From NCBI GenBank assembly GCA_018114805.1, contig CP073042.1, forward strand, positions 434,001-498,000: 64,000 nt of DNA, in the 5' to 3' direction. Shown in pieces: positions 48,842 through 58,377 of this stretch; within the stretch, counting starts at the first letter, position 1; every line of letters begins with the position of its first letter. Source of the DNA: Candidatus Streptomyces philanthi (GTDB lineage Bacteria > Actinomycetota > Actinomycetes > Streptomycetales > Streptomycetaceae). A program made the position numbers and the translations under genes. Under the pieces are notes generated by a model. The model was not told the DNA's origin. It searched no databases and saw nothing but the letters and a program-made list of their open reading frames with translations.

Positions 48842-49735
48842 ATGGCTCTGCAGTTCGGGTTGGTCGGCACGGGCGCGTGGGCGCGCGACACGCACGGGGC
48901 TGGTGTGCGTGCCAGCACGGGCGGGACGCTCGCCGGGGTGTGGGGACGGTCGCCCGCGCGGACCGCCGACGCGCAGGGGGCGCCGGCCTACGACAGCTTC
49001 GACGCGCTCGTGGCGGACGTGGACGCCGTCGTCTTCGCCGTCCCGCCCACCGTCCAGCCCGATCTCGCCGAGCGCGCCGCACGCGCGGGCCGCCACCTGC
49101 TGCTGAAGAAGCCGGTGGCGCTAGACCCGGGGCGGGCCGCCCGGGTCCGCGCTTCCGACGTCGCCTCGCTGACCTTCCTCACCTGCCGCTTCCGACCCGA
49201 GCAACGCGTGTGGATCGACGCGGCGGAGCGTACCGGCGGCTGGCACACGGCCTCCGCCGTCTGGCTCGTGGCGCTCTACGACCCGCGGGAGCGCCCGGCC
49301 CCGGGCGACTGGCGGCGGAGTGAGGGCGCCCTGTGGGACATCGGCCCGCACGCCCTGTCCATCCTGTCCCCGTTGCTCGGACCTGTCGAACGGGTCACGG
49401 CGCTGGCCGGACGCGGCGACACCGTACACCTGACGACCCGACATGCCACGGGTGCCACTGGTACCGCCGCGCTGAGCCTGACCGTGCCGCCCACCGCGCG
49501 TCAGGTGGTGACCACCACCGTCGGCGAGGAGAGTGTGCACACTCTCCTCCGGGGCTTCACGACCGCCTCGGTGGCCGCGGCCGAGGCGGTCGACGCGCTC
49601 GCGACCATGGTCACCGACGGGCGCCGGGACCACCCGTGCGACGTGGACTTCGGTGACGAAATCGTGCGCGTCCTGGACGCCGCCCGGCGCTCGCTGGCCG
49701 AGGGCCGTACGATCCAGGTCGCCGGGGTGCGGTAG
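48842..49735 (+). CDS. Gfo/Idh/MocA family oxidoreductase
   Basis: 297 residues, intact. N-terminal Rossmann fold starts LQFGLVGTGAWARDTHG; DALVADVDAVVFAVPPTVQP is the second strand pair. The usual EKP motif is KKP (HLLLKKPVALDPGRA): the Lys is kept while the Glu is Lys. The C-terminal half has GALWDIGPHALSILSPLLGP, typical of the substrate domain. It oxidises or reduces a sugar or inositol derivative with NAD(P). Single gene with no evident operon partner. Confidence 0.88.
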   Translation: MALQFGLVGTGAWARDTHGAGVRASTGGTLAGVWGRSPARTADAQGAPAYDSFDALVADVDAVVFAVPPTVQPDLAERAARAGRHLLLKKPVALDPGRAARVRASDVASLTFLTCRFRPEQRVWIDAAERTGGWHTASAVWLVALYDPRERPAPGDWRRSEGALWDIGPHALSILSPLLGPVERVTALAGRGDTVHLTTRHATGATGTAALSLTVPPTARQVVTTTVGEESVHTLLRGFTTASVAAAEAVDALATMVTDGRRDHPCDVDFGDEIVRVLDAARRSLAEGRTIQVAGVR

Positions 49736-49836
49736 CCATGCGAGCCGGCGGCGGTCGGGAGGCAGGAGGGTGATCGGCAGGTCCGGTGGCTTCCCGACCG
49801 GGATGGTCCGGCAGCGGCCCCGCAGGGCCGTGCCCG

Positions 49837-51543
49837 TCAGCGTGTGACGTCCACGAAGATCGGGTTGGTGTAGAACCACGTGTCGAGCCACGGGTCGCCC
49901 TTGCCGGGCTCGTGGGGCAGCGGGCCGTGGGGGTCGATGTTCGCACCGAGGAAGCCCGCGCCGTGGCGCTTGCCGTCGCTACCGCGCAGCCGCAGGTAGA
50001 AGGGGTGTTCGGCGCGCCCGACGGGGATGCGCAGGGTGTACGTGCCGCGGCGGCCCGCGACGTCGGAGGTGTGGACGACCCGGGTGTCCGGGGCTCGCCA
50101 GTCGTCGCGGTCGGCGGCCGGTCCGCGGACCGCGCCGCGGATGACGTCGACGTGCTGCAAACGCGGCAGCACACCGTACGGGTTGCGGCGGGAGGCCGCG
50201 GTCACGGTCACGGTGAGGGTGAGCTGCTCGCCCCGCCGAGCCCGCAGCCGGTCACCGAGGGTGGCGCTGTTGCCGCGCTCGCCGCGCACCTTGACGTCGA
50301 CGCCGTCGACGAGGTGGCCGTGGTCGACCCACACTCGCCCGGCACGCAGCCCTTCCATCACGTGGCGGTAGCCGTACCGGGTGACCCCCACGTGCGTGCG
50401 GCTGAACTGGCCGGGCCAGAAGTCGCCGCCGGGCTGCGGTTCGGTGGTGTTGTACGGGTCGGGGAGGCGGCCGGTGTTGTCGAAGTTCTGCCCGGGTCGC
50501 CAGTCACCGTTGACCCAGGTGTCCTGGGCGACTCGGTGGACGTCGGAGTTGGAGGTGATGGTGAAGAGCTTGCCCTCCGCCAGCATCGCGTCGCACATGC
50601 CGCCCACGGTCGCGGTCGCCCAGTCGAAGCCGCCGTAGGTGACGTACGCCCCGCGCGGATAGCCGGGCCAGGAGTCCGCGGAGGGCGAGTTGGTGTACTC
50701 GCCGCGGACGTTGGTGTCCGCGTGCCAGCCGGGGATCGCGCCTGCCTGGGCGCCGGGAGCGCCCTCCATGCCGATCATGATGTGGGGGGCGGCGTCGCGC
50801 CAGCCGCGCAGCTCGTGCGGGGAGTCGATGCCGAGCCGCATGGGGTGGTTGGCGAGGACCAGGACGTCGTCCACGTACCGGGTGCGTCGCTGCTCGGCCA
50901 GCCACTTGAGGGCCTTGATCGCGTGCGCCTCGTTGCGCGGGGTGTCGGGGTGGTTCGGGCCGCCGGCCGTGTAGCCGAGCAGCTTGCCGTCGAAGGCCTC
51001 CTCGAAGCGGGTGAGCAGGTCGACCTCGTGTCGGCCGGGCGGCGAGAAGACGGTGCAGTGTTCGGCACCGGGGATGTACCACTCAAGCCCTTGGAAGATC
51101 AGCATGCGCCTGTTCTCGGCACGGGCCCGCAGGATCTCGCGGTGCTCCCGCGCGGCACCGAACTTGGCGTAGCCGATGTTGCTGTGCTCGGTGAAGACCA
51201 TCCAGTCAAGGCCGAACTTCCGCCCCGCTCAGGCTATCTGGGAGAACGTGTACTTGGCGTCGTGGCTGTAGACGGTGTGCTTGTGGTGGTCCCCGACCAG
51301 GTAGACCAGGTCGGGGGCGTGGCCGTGCGCGCCGTGACCGTGGCCGGGGCCGTGGTGGCCGCCTCCCCAACCCTGCCCGTGCCCGCGTCCGTGGGCCAGC
51401 GCGGGAAGGGGCAGCGAGGCGGCGGCGAACCCCGCCCGGAACAGGCCGGCGCGACGCATCAGCCCCCGACGGCTGAACCCCTGCGGGTCGAGTGATTCCG
51501 CGGGCACCTGGGTGTCAGCCCATTCGGGCACAGGGTGGGTCAT
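49837..51543 (-). pseudogene. Tat-exported PHP-domain phosphoesterase-like protein with in-frame TGA
   Basis: About 568 residues. The Tat signal is SRRGLMRRAGLFRAGFAAAS then LPLPALA, followed by a Gly/His-rich stretch. Metal motifs of the PHP fold: LVGDHHKHTVYSHDAKY, DWMVFTEHSNIGYAKFG, LIFQGLEWYIPGAEH, VLANHPMRLGIDSP and TSNSDVHRVAQDTWVNGD. The C-terminal about 170 residues look like a beta domain (LTLTVTVTAASRRNPYG). At 51229-51231 TGA interrupts FSQIA-stop-AGRKFGLDW in an otherwise single frame. A secreted metal-dependent hydrolase is likely; the substrate is unknown. Confidence 0.82.
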
Positions 51544-52122
51544 GACGTGCTGTTCTCCGTCGTGTAGGAACATTTCGCGTGAAGAGGAGGATTTCTGGAT
51601 CGCGAAACGACCGGGTGAATCAGGGGCGAACTTCGCGGACTCCCCCTGTGACGGGCAAGCGGGGTGGGTGGCGCGTGGTCCGTGGCTCATGGCTCATGAT
51701 CAGGACATCGCCGCTGGTCACCACTGTCTGAGGTGCCTGAGGTACGGCGGAAGCCGGGTGCCGCCGGGGCGACGGCCAACCCGCGCAGGGGCCAACCCTC
51801 GAAGGGCACACCCGCCAGCGTGTGCCGGCCCAGCGACTGTCGCCGATGGCGGCGAGCACGTCAGCGCCGACGACAGGCGGTTTCGGAGTACGGCTCACCC
51901 CGCCGCCCCCGACCATGGGCGACACGAAGCGTCAACAGCGGCAGGGGGAAGCCGAATCGCACCCCAACGCGGCACGGAGAACCCGCGGCGTCCCGCCAAC
52001 CGGCGGCGGAGTCGACTCGTCGCCGGGCCGGGACCCGCCGGCCTCAGATGACGGGTGGCGGACGAGGGGCGGTAGCTGACAGGGGACGGGCTAGGAAGCG
52101 GGCGCGGCCGCCCGCCCGTGTT
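51544..52122. other. Intergenic region without a gene
   Basis: The 579 bp between the PHP-domain gene and DUF5997 hold no supported coding sequence. Open frames here are Arg/Pro-rich and have no family resemblance. The promoter of the PHP-domain gene should lie at the left end. No strong hairpin was found by eye. Confidence 0.5.
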
Positions 52123-52506
52123 TCAGCCCTGCTCGGCCCGTGCCGCTTTCTCGGCCTGCTCCGCCTTCAGCCGGACGGCCTCCTTGCGGACCTCGGCCTG
52201 CGTGGCGCGCTCGCGCTCCAGCCACTCGGGCCGCTCTTCCTTCAGCGCGTCGATCTGCTGCGTGGTGAGGGGCTCGGTGACGCCGCCGCGGGCGAGGCCC
52301 GAGACGGAGACGCCCAGCTTGGCCGCGACGACGGGGCGCGGGTGCGGGCCGTTCTGGCGCAGGTCGCTCAGCCACTGGGGCGGGTCGGCCTGGAGGGCGT
52401 TCAGCTCGGTGCGCGAGAACACGCCCTCCCGGAATTCGGCGGGGGTGGCCTCGAGGTACACACCCAGCTTCTTCGCCGCGGTGGCGGGCTTCATGGTCTG
52501 GCTCAT
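52123..52506 (-). CDS. DUF5997 family protein
   Basis: 127 residues, intact. Conserved parts are MKPATAAKKLGVYLEATPAE, FSRTELNALQADPPQWL, GPHPRPVVAAKLGVSVSGLA and LTTQQIDALKEERPEWLERE, followed by a charged coiled tail (VRKEAVRLKAEQAEKAARAE). The AAKLGVSVSGLARGG stretch is helix-turn-helix-like, but no function is established. TACCCT ends six bases before the ATG, so a leaderless transcript is likely. Divergent from a LysR-substrate-domain protein. Confidence 0.85.
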   Translation of the reverse strand: MSQTMKPATAAKKLGVYLEATPAEFREGVFSRTELNALQADPPQWLSDLRQNGPHPRPVVAAKLGVSVSGLARGGVTEPLTTQQIDALKEERPEWLERERATQAEVRKEAVRLKAEQAEKAARAEQG

Positions 52507-52512
52507 GGATTA

Positions 52513-52608
52513 AGGGTAACGAGCCGCGCACGTGCTGACCACGAGGGTTTTCCGCCGCCCGCACCCTCCGGTGGGTCGGTCGGTGACTACGGCTGGTAGT
52601 CTAGCGAG
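52513..52608. promoter_or_regulatory. Divergent leaderless-type promoters
   Basis: Minus strand: TACCCT (52518-52513), six bases, then the ATG of DUF5997 (52506). Plus strand: TAGTCT (52597-52602), six bases, then the GTG at 52609. Both fit TANNNT followed by transcription starting at the first base of the start codon. Neither gene has a ribosome-binding sequence in that position. Confidence 0.6.
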
Positions 52609-53425
52609 GTGACAGGCTCGGCAGACTCTCCCGCGTTCCGGCTCGCCTACGTGCCCGGGGTGACGCCCTCGAAGTGGGTGCGCATCTGGAACGAGCGGCT
52701 GCCTCACATCCCCCTCACCCTTACCCAGACGCCGGCCGCCGAGATCCGCGGGGCCCTGCGCGGGGGCGAGGCCGACGCGGGGTTCGTCCGGCTTCCGGTC
52801 GACGGGGACGACCTCAGCGCGATCCCCCTCTACGAGGAGACGACGGTGGTCGTCATCCCCAAGGACCACCTCTTCGCGGCGGCCGACGAGGTGACCGTGG
52901 CGGACCTCGTCGACGAAGTGGTGCTCCACCCGCTGGACGACACCCTGGGCTGGGAGCAGCCGCCCGGGCTCCCCGCGCGCGAGCGCCCCGCCACGACCGC
53001 CGACGCCGTCGAACTGGTGGCGGCGGGCATCGGCGTACTGATCGTCCCGCAGTCCCTGGCCCGGCTGTACCACCGCAGGGACCTCACATACAGCACGATC
53101 ACGGACGTGCCCACCTCCCGCGTGGCGCTGTCGTGGCTCCAGGAGGCCACGACGGACCTGGTGGAGGACCTCATCGGCATCGTCCGCGGCCGTACCGTCA
53201 ACAGCACCCGGGGCCGCCGTCCCGAGCCCGAGCCTACGGACAAGAGCGCCACGCGCCGACAGCAGCCCGCCGGGGGGCAAGGGCGGCGGCAGGGGCGCCG
53301 GCAGGACGGCGGGCAAGCCGCCCGCCAAGAACGCCCGCCGCGGCTCCGGCGGCCCGAAGGGTGGGCGGCTCCGGCGGCCCGAAGGGTGGCAAGCCCCGCC
53401 GGGGCGGAACCAGCTGCGTCGATGA
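52609..53425 (+). CDS. LysR substrate-binding-domain protein without HTH, C-terminal tail frameshifted
   Basis: About 270 residues. FRLAYVPGVTPSKWVRIWNE begins directly with the LysR effector fold; LRGGEADAGFVRLPVDGDDL, LYEETTVVVIPKDHLFAAAD and ELVAAGIGVLIVPQSLARLY follow. No DNA-binding HTH precedes it. The tail is a basic Gly/Lys/Arg/Ala stretch whose frame shifts near 53275 (six G), best read as AGRTAGKPPAKNARRGSGG, which could bind nucleic acid by charge. A 23-bp direct repeat within it (about 53341-53390) confuses the end, so the stop at 53423-53425 is uncertain. Confidence 0.75.
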
Positions 53426-53530
53426 CGGCGGGGCTGGACGCGTGGGCCGCGTCTCGTTACCCATGGCCGGAAGCAGGTGCCGCTGGCCGCTGACGCCGCG
53501 CGGGAGGTGATCCGGCCTTAGGGTACAGCC

Positions 53531-54057
53531 ATGTCTGATCGAATAGGGCCGCGCCCTACCCGCTTGGCCGCCGCCATCTCCGCCGTAGCCGTCCTGCTTG
53601 GCACAGTTGCCGCTTGCGGCGCGGACTCGAAGCCAGCGGTCACGTCGTCAGCCCCCTCAGCGGCCCATTCAGCGCCGGTGGAGACGGAGACAACGGCGGG
53701 ACAGGCCACGCCTCTCCTGTCGATATCGCGGAGACGGCGACAGAGACGGAGGAGGCGACGCCCTCCGCCGACGCCGCTGAGACACAGCCAAGGCCTGGAC
53801 CGCCGCGTAACGAGGCTACCGACTCGGCTGGTCGGCACGACGGCAGCAACTACGACAACCTCTCCCCGGAGGGCCAGGAAGCGCACGATACCATGAACTG
53901 CGCGAAGATCCCTGGTAAGAAGAAGGGCAGTTGCAACGAACTCCACCGTAAGTGCCGGGAGAGTGGCGCTACCGCCGTCTCGTCCCTGGGTGAAGAGCTC
54001 ACCTGCCGCACGTCGCCGAGGGACGGGCAGCTGCGCTGGCTGGCAGAAGGGGAATGA
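53531..54057 (+). CDS. Putative lipoprotein of unknown function, frameshifted
   Basis: About 175 residues. Signal peptide RLAAAISAVAVLLGTVAACG ends in a lipobox (LGTVAAC is a plausible form). A Ser/Thr/Glu-rich linker follows, with a frameshift near 53690, then a small Cys-containing domain: DTMNCAKIPGKKKGSCNELH, RKCRESGATAVSSLGEELTC (four Cys, two possible disulfides). I recognise no family. TAGGGT lies six bases before the ATG, so a leaderless mRNA is possible. Confidence 0.65.
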
Positions 54058-54450
54058 CGGGCGTATCCCGGCCGGACACAACGCTCACGGACTTCTCTCA
54101 GCGCGTTTCGGCTCGCGGTTCGGACGGCCAGCCGGGAACGAAAGCCGGACAGCGAGCCGGCGGTCTGGGCACTCGACATGCTTCCCAGCGATGTGACGGG
54201 GCGCTCCACACCTCCGTGCCGGCCAGGGTCTCCCAGGTGCCGCCCGAGCGTCACACGAGCTACCTGACCGAGCAGCGGTCGGGCTGCTCGCCGCAGGCAG
54301 GACCGACCTGACAAGACGACGCACACCACGACGCGGCCCGGCGCGCAGGCCTGCGCGACCCGGCGCCGCGTGCCGCCCGCGCGGGGCCTGGCGGGCGGGA
54401 AAGAGGGCCCGCAGGTGTGAAAACACCCAGGTGCATCCACTCGTAGAGGC
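54058..54450. other. Intergenic region with small palindromes
   Basis: 393 bp with no supported gene. CGCGCAGGCCTGCGCG (54342-54357) is a 16-bp perfect palindrome, and GGTGT-GAAA-ACACC (54414-54427) lies 24 bp before the DUF6480 start, close to where its promoter must be. Confidence 0.45.
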
Positions 54451-54678
54451 ATGGACGACAAGAACCCCGATCCGGACCCGCGGACGACGCCGGGTCTCGA
54501 ACCCGGTGGGTCGGTGCCTCCCAGGGAGACGCCGCCCGCCGAGGGCAGCACCCCCGACGCCGGGCCAGAGGAGACGCACAATCCGACGACCGGATGGGCC
54601 AAGGCACCGGTATTCCTGATCGGGTTGTTGGTGTTGGCCGCGGTGGTGTACTTCGTCGCCCGCGTCTGGCTCCTGTGA
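54451..54678 (+). CDS. DUF6480 small membrane protein
   Basis: 75 residues, intact. The N-terminal half is acidic and Pro-rich with the family mark DPDPRTTPGLEPGGSVPPRE and ETPPAE; the C-terminal half is one membrane helix (APVFLIGLLVLAAVVYFVAR). DUF6480 is a Streptomyces family of unknown function. TAGAGGC precedes the ATG. It stands alone between a putative lipoprotein gene and the glycan cluster. Confidence 0.85.
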   Translation: MDDKNPDPDPRTTPGLEPGGSVPPRETPPAEGSTPDAGPEETHNPTTGWAKAPVFLIGLLVLAAVVYFVARVWLL

Positions 54679-54820
54679 CACCGCCGCGTGGGCCCCGCGG
54701 CCGGCCCGTGCCGCCACCAGGCCACGGGCGGCCGACGCCCGCGCCCGTGCCCGGGCGCGGCCCGCCTCCGGCGCCCCGCGGCGGCCCAGACCCGAGCCCG
54801 TCGATCCCCGAGGACCGCGC

Positions 54821-55780
54821 ATGAGCGAGCACCGCATCACCGTCGTGGTGATCACCCACAACCGTCGGGCTGAACTCCTGCACACCCTGGAGCGGCTCAC
54901 CGCGTTGCCGGAGCGGCCACCGGTGATCGTGGTCGACAACGCCTTGACCGACGGTACGGCCGCCGCGGTACGGGCCCACCGGCCGCCGGTGCGCCTGGTC
55001 GAGCCCGGTTGGAACCTGGGGGCGGTGGGCCGGAACCTGACCGCGCGCCTGGTCGACACGGACTACATCGCCTTCTGCGACGACGACTCGTGGTGGGAGC
55101 CGGGCTCCCTGACCACCGCGGCCGACCTGCTCGACGCCCATCCCGGGCTCGCCTGCGTCACCGCGCGCATCCTCATCCACCCGCCGCTGGCCGACGGGGG
55201 CGAGCCGGCGGGGGAACCGTTCGAGGACCCGATCGTCAGCGAGCTGCGCGACTCGCCGCTGGAGGGCCCGGACTGGCTGCCCGGCCCGGCGCTGGGGTCG
55301 TTCCTGGCCGCCGCCACCGTGCTGCGCGCCGACGCCTTCCGCGCGGCGGGCGGCTTCTCGCCACGGCTGTGGCTCGGCGGCGAGGAGGAGCTGCTCGCCG
55401 GCGACCTGGCCGCCCGTGGCTGGTGGCTCGCCTACGCGCGGGAGCTGACGATCCACCACCGGCCGTCCGCGAGCCGCGATGCGCGGCTGCGCCGCCGCCA
55501 CGGGATCAGGAACACCCTGTGGTTCGCCTGGCTGCGCCGTTCGGCGCCGGCCGCGCTGCGCCGTACCGCCCACCTCGCGGCGACGGTGCCGCCCGACGCG
55601 ACCTCCGTGCGCGCCGTGGGCGAGGCGCTGGCCGGGCTGCCCTGGGTGGTCCGCGAGCGCCGGCCGCTGCCGGCCTCGGTGGAGCGCGAGCGCCGGCCGC
55701 TGCCGGCCTCGGTGGAGCGCCGCCTGGCGCTCCTGGAGGCGCCGCAGAACGCGTCGTCGGCCCGCCGCTACGTCGGCTGA
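54821..55780 (+). CDS. Glycosyltransferase family 2
   Basis: 319 residues, intact. GT-A fold: ITVVVITHNRRAELLHTLER (UDP-sugar strand), PPVIVVDNALTDGTA, PGWNLGAVGRNLTARLVDTD, YIAFCDDDSWWEPGSL with the DDD metal site, and LWLGGEEELLAGDLAARGW for the catalytic Glu/Asp region. The C-terminal helices are Arg-rich. It transfers a sugar from a nucleotide donor and is the first gene of the glycan cluster. A 33-bp tandem duplication sits in its C-terminal part. Confidence 0.9.
   Translation: MSEHRITVVVITHNRRAELLHTLERLTALPERPPVIVVDNALTDGTAAAVRAHRPPVRLVEPGWNLGAVGRNLTARLVDTDYIAFCDDDSWWEPGSLTTAADLLDAHPGLACVTARILIHPPLADGGEPAGEPFEDPIVSELRDSPLEGPDWLPGPALGSFLAAATVLRADAFRAAGGFSPRLWLGGEEELLAGDLAARGWWLAYARELTIHHRPSASRDARLRRRHGIRNTLWFAWLRRSAPAALRRTAHLAATVPPDATSVRAVGEALAGLPWVVRERRPLPASVERERRPLPASVERRLALLEAPQNASSARRYVG
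55655..55720 (+). repeat. 33-bp in-frame tandem duplication inside the GT2 gene
   Basis: Two exact copies (55655-55687, 55688-55720) encode ERRPLPASVER twice. The frame is kept. It looks like a recent slippage event in a surface-exposed tail and probably does not affect catalysis. Confidence 0.85.
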
Positions 55781-55838
55781 CCGGCGGGTTCCAGCAGCGC
55801 ACCGACGACGGCCGGTGCTGGCCACGAGGAGTTGATCC

Positions 55839-56810
55839 GTGCCCCGAACCCTGCTGACCGGCTGGTTCAGCTTCCTGCACAGCGAGGTCACGGCGGGTGA
55901 CCTGCTCGTCGCCGACGTGGTGCGCGACGCGCTGCGCGGGGCGTCGATCCCGTACGACACCGCCTGGTCCCCGACCTTCCGGCCGGCGGGGCTGCACCTG
56001 GGAGAAGGTGGACCCGTCCGCGTACACGCACCTGGTCTTCGCGTGCGGGCCGCTGCACTCGCGGCGTCCCGCGGTCGACGGCGTCCCGGCGCCGCTCCTC
56101 GAACTGCATCGGCGCTTCGCCGGCTGCCGGCGCATCGCCGTCGGCGTGTCCGTGGTGGACCCGGCCGACCCGGGGGTCACCGGGTTCGACGTGGTGCTGG
56201 CGCGCGACGAGGCGGCAACGACGACGGGTGCGCCGGACCTGAGCCGGCACGCGCCGCCGCCACGGGCGGTGCCGGTGGTCGGCGTGGTGGTGACCGAGGG
56301 CCAGCACGAGTACGGCGCGCGCCGGCGCCACGAGGAGGTGGCGCGGGCTATCGAGGCGTGGGCCGGCGGGCTCGACGCCGCGCGGCTGCCGCTCGACACC
56401 CGGTTGGACGCCGACGACTGGCGGCTGCCGGCCAGCCCGGACCAGGTGCACGCGGTCTTCGCCCGGCTGGACGCCGTGGTGACCACCCGGCTGCACGGGC
56501 TGGTGCTGGGGCTGCGGGCCGGGACGCCGGTGCTGGCCGTCGATCCGGTGGCGGGCGTCGCGAAGGTCAGCGCACAGGCCGCGGCGCTCGGCTGGCCGAT
56601 GGTGCTGCCGGCCGAGCGGGCGACGGCGGCCGAACTCGACCAGGCGCTGGACTGGTGCCTGAGCCCGGCCGGGCGCGCCCGGGCACGGAAGCTGGCCCGC
56701 TCCGCCGGCGTGCCCACGGGCCCGGGCCTCCTCGCCGACCTGCTGGTCGGCGAGGAGGCCCGGGCCTCCTCGCCGACCTGCTGCGCCACCTCGCTCCCGG
56801 ACGGGGGTGA
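55839..56810 (+). pseudogene. Polysaccharide pyruvyltransferase-like protein, frameshift plus fold-back insertion
   Basis: About 310 residues. LLTGWFSFLHSEVTAGDLLV begins the GT-B-like fold; after a shift near 56000 it reads DPSAYTHLVFACGPLHSR, CRRIAVGVSVVDPADPGVTG, FARLDAVVTTRLHGLVLGLR and AGTPVLAVDPVAGVAKVSAQ, which are typical of the CsaB/pyruvyltransferase family that adds ketal pyruvate to sugars. Near the end a 38-bp fold-back insertion (56721-56758) shifts the frame again; the natural end GLLADLLRHLAPGRG then resumes to the TGA at 56808-56810. GAGGAG before the ATG. Confidence 0.78.
56721..56783. repeat. Fold-back duplication: forward, inverted and forward copies of one 20-25 bp sequence
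   Basis: CCCGGGCCTCCTCGCCGACC (56721-56740), TGCT, then its exact reverse complement (56745-56764), then the forward sequence again from 56759 (sharing CCCGGG) to CTGCTG at 56783. A 38-bp insertion by template switching at the CCCGGG palindrome explains all of it. Confidence 0.85.
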
Positions 56811-56901
56811 CGGGTGGCCGGGCGCGGCGGGTGGGGCCTTTCGCCCGCCACGGCGCGGGCTCGGCGCCGCCGAGCGGGCCCGGGACCCGCGCGGTCCGCG
56901 C

Positions 56902-58377
56902 TCAGGCGGCCTGGCCCAGGGCGGCCTGGGAGCTGACGGATGTGCACGGCGCGAGCAGGCCGACCTCCCAGGTCGTGAGCAGGCGGGTGCGGAGCAGGGT
57001 GCCCGCGCCCACCGCGCCGGCGACGAGCAGTCCACCGACGACCAGGGCGCCCCGGGCCCCGGCGAACTCCATCAGCAGGCCGAGCAGCGGCGGGCCGACC
57101 AGGCCCCAGCCGGTGCTGGCGCTGCGCCACACGCCGAGTACCCGGCCCCGCATGTACGGCGGCGGGTCGGTCTGCAGGACGGTGGTCCCGGCCGTGTCGG
57201 AGACGGACTCCACCAGGGCCATCGGCAGCACCAGCAGGAACAGCGAGGGGGAGAACCCCGCGGCGATCTGGAGCAGCGTGCCGGCGGCGGTCAGCGTGCC
57301 GACCAGCCGTACGGAGGGGTTCTGCATGCGGCCGGCGAGCACGGCGCCGGCGATGCCGCCCACGGCCAGCACCGTGGAGACCGTGCCGAAGTCGGCGGCG
57401 CTGCCGTGCAGCGCGCCGGTGACCAGCACCGAGAGCGTCAGCCCGTAGTTGCGGCCGAAGACGGCGCCCAGGCCCGTGATCACGGCCAGCGCCACCAGGC
57501 GCGGCCTGCGCAGGAAGAAGGACAGCCCCTCGCGGGCGGTCATCCGCGCCGCGGCGCTCTCCTCGGCCGCCTGGTCCACGGACGCCGTCCGGTCGGAGGC
57601 GGCGGTGTCCGGCTCCGCGGGCTCGGGCGGCGCGAAGCGCAGGAAGGGGATGACGGCGGCGACGAAGAGGAACGACAGCCCGTTGGTGACGTAGGCCGCG
57701 GCGATGCCGAACACCCCGATGGCCACGCCGGCCGCCGCCGTGCCGGCGAGGCGGCCGACGCTGTGCACGACCGAACCGAGAGCGATGGCGGACGGCACGT
57801 CCTTCCTGGGCACCAGGTCGTTGCCGAGCAGGGCGGTCGCCGGGCCGTCGATCGTGGCGACCAGGCCGGTGACGACCGCGAGGGCCATCAGCAGGCCCAC
57901 GTTGAGCTGGTCGAAGGCGACAAGGACGGCGGTGGTGAAGGCCACGGCGCCCAGCACGGCCTGGCTGACGGCAGCGGCCAGCTTCCCGGGGCCAGCGGTC
58001 GACCGCCGCGCAGCCGAACACGCCGAGCAGCAGCCCGGGCCCGGCCTGCGCGGAGAGCGAGAGGCCGGTCGCCGCGGCGGAGCCGGTGACCTGGAGCACG
58101 AGCAGGTTCTGCACGGTGAGCTGCATCCAGGTGCCCGCGTTGGACACCAGGTTCGCCAGCGACCACCAGCGCATGCTCGGGTAGCGCAGGCAGCGCCAGG
58201 GCGAACGCTCGCGCGCCGCGGCCCGGCGCGCTCCGTGCGGGAGGGGGTGGGCGCGGGGGCGGGCGTGGTGTCCGGGGCGGTGACGGCGCGGGCCGGGTCA
58301 CGAGCATCGTCGAGGCTCGCGTCGGGCGCCGGAGCGGGCGCGGGCACGCGGGCGAGGGCGGAGACAGAAAGGGGCAC
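56902..58377 (-). pseudogene. MFS transporter, EntS/DHA3-like, two frameshifts
   Basis: About 490 residues, 12 helices. The start at GTG 58377 gives a Pro/Ala/Asp-rich cytoplasmic tail; the membrane part begins SMRWWSLANLVSNAGTWMQL after a shift near 58240, and another near 57995 precedes LAAAVSQAVLGAVAFTTAVL. MFS marks: ATIDGPATALLGNDLVP and YMRGRVLGVWRSASTGWGLV. The MRWWSLANLVSNAGTWMQ start is typical of DHA3 drug or siderophore exporters. It lies opposite to, and within, the glycan cluster; the substrate is unknown. Confidence 0.83.

Noticed and set aside
54490..54520. tRNA-like TCGAACCCGG segment
   Set aside because: It codes the conserved LEPGG of DUF6480; no cloverleaf can be drawn around it.
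55897..58089. 730-codon open frame on the plus strand
   Set aside because: Only the first part (to about 56760) is the pyruvyltransferase in its shifted frame; the rest is antisense to the MFS gene, Arg/Gly-rich and without family features.
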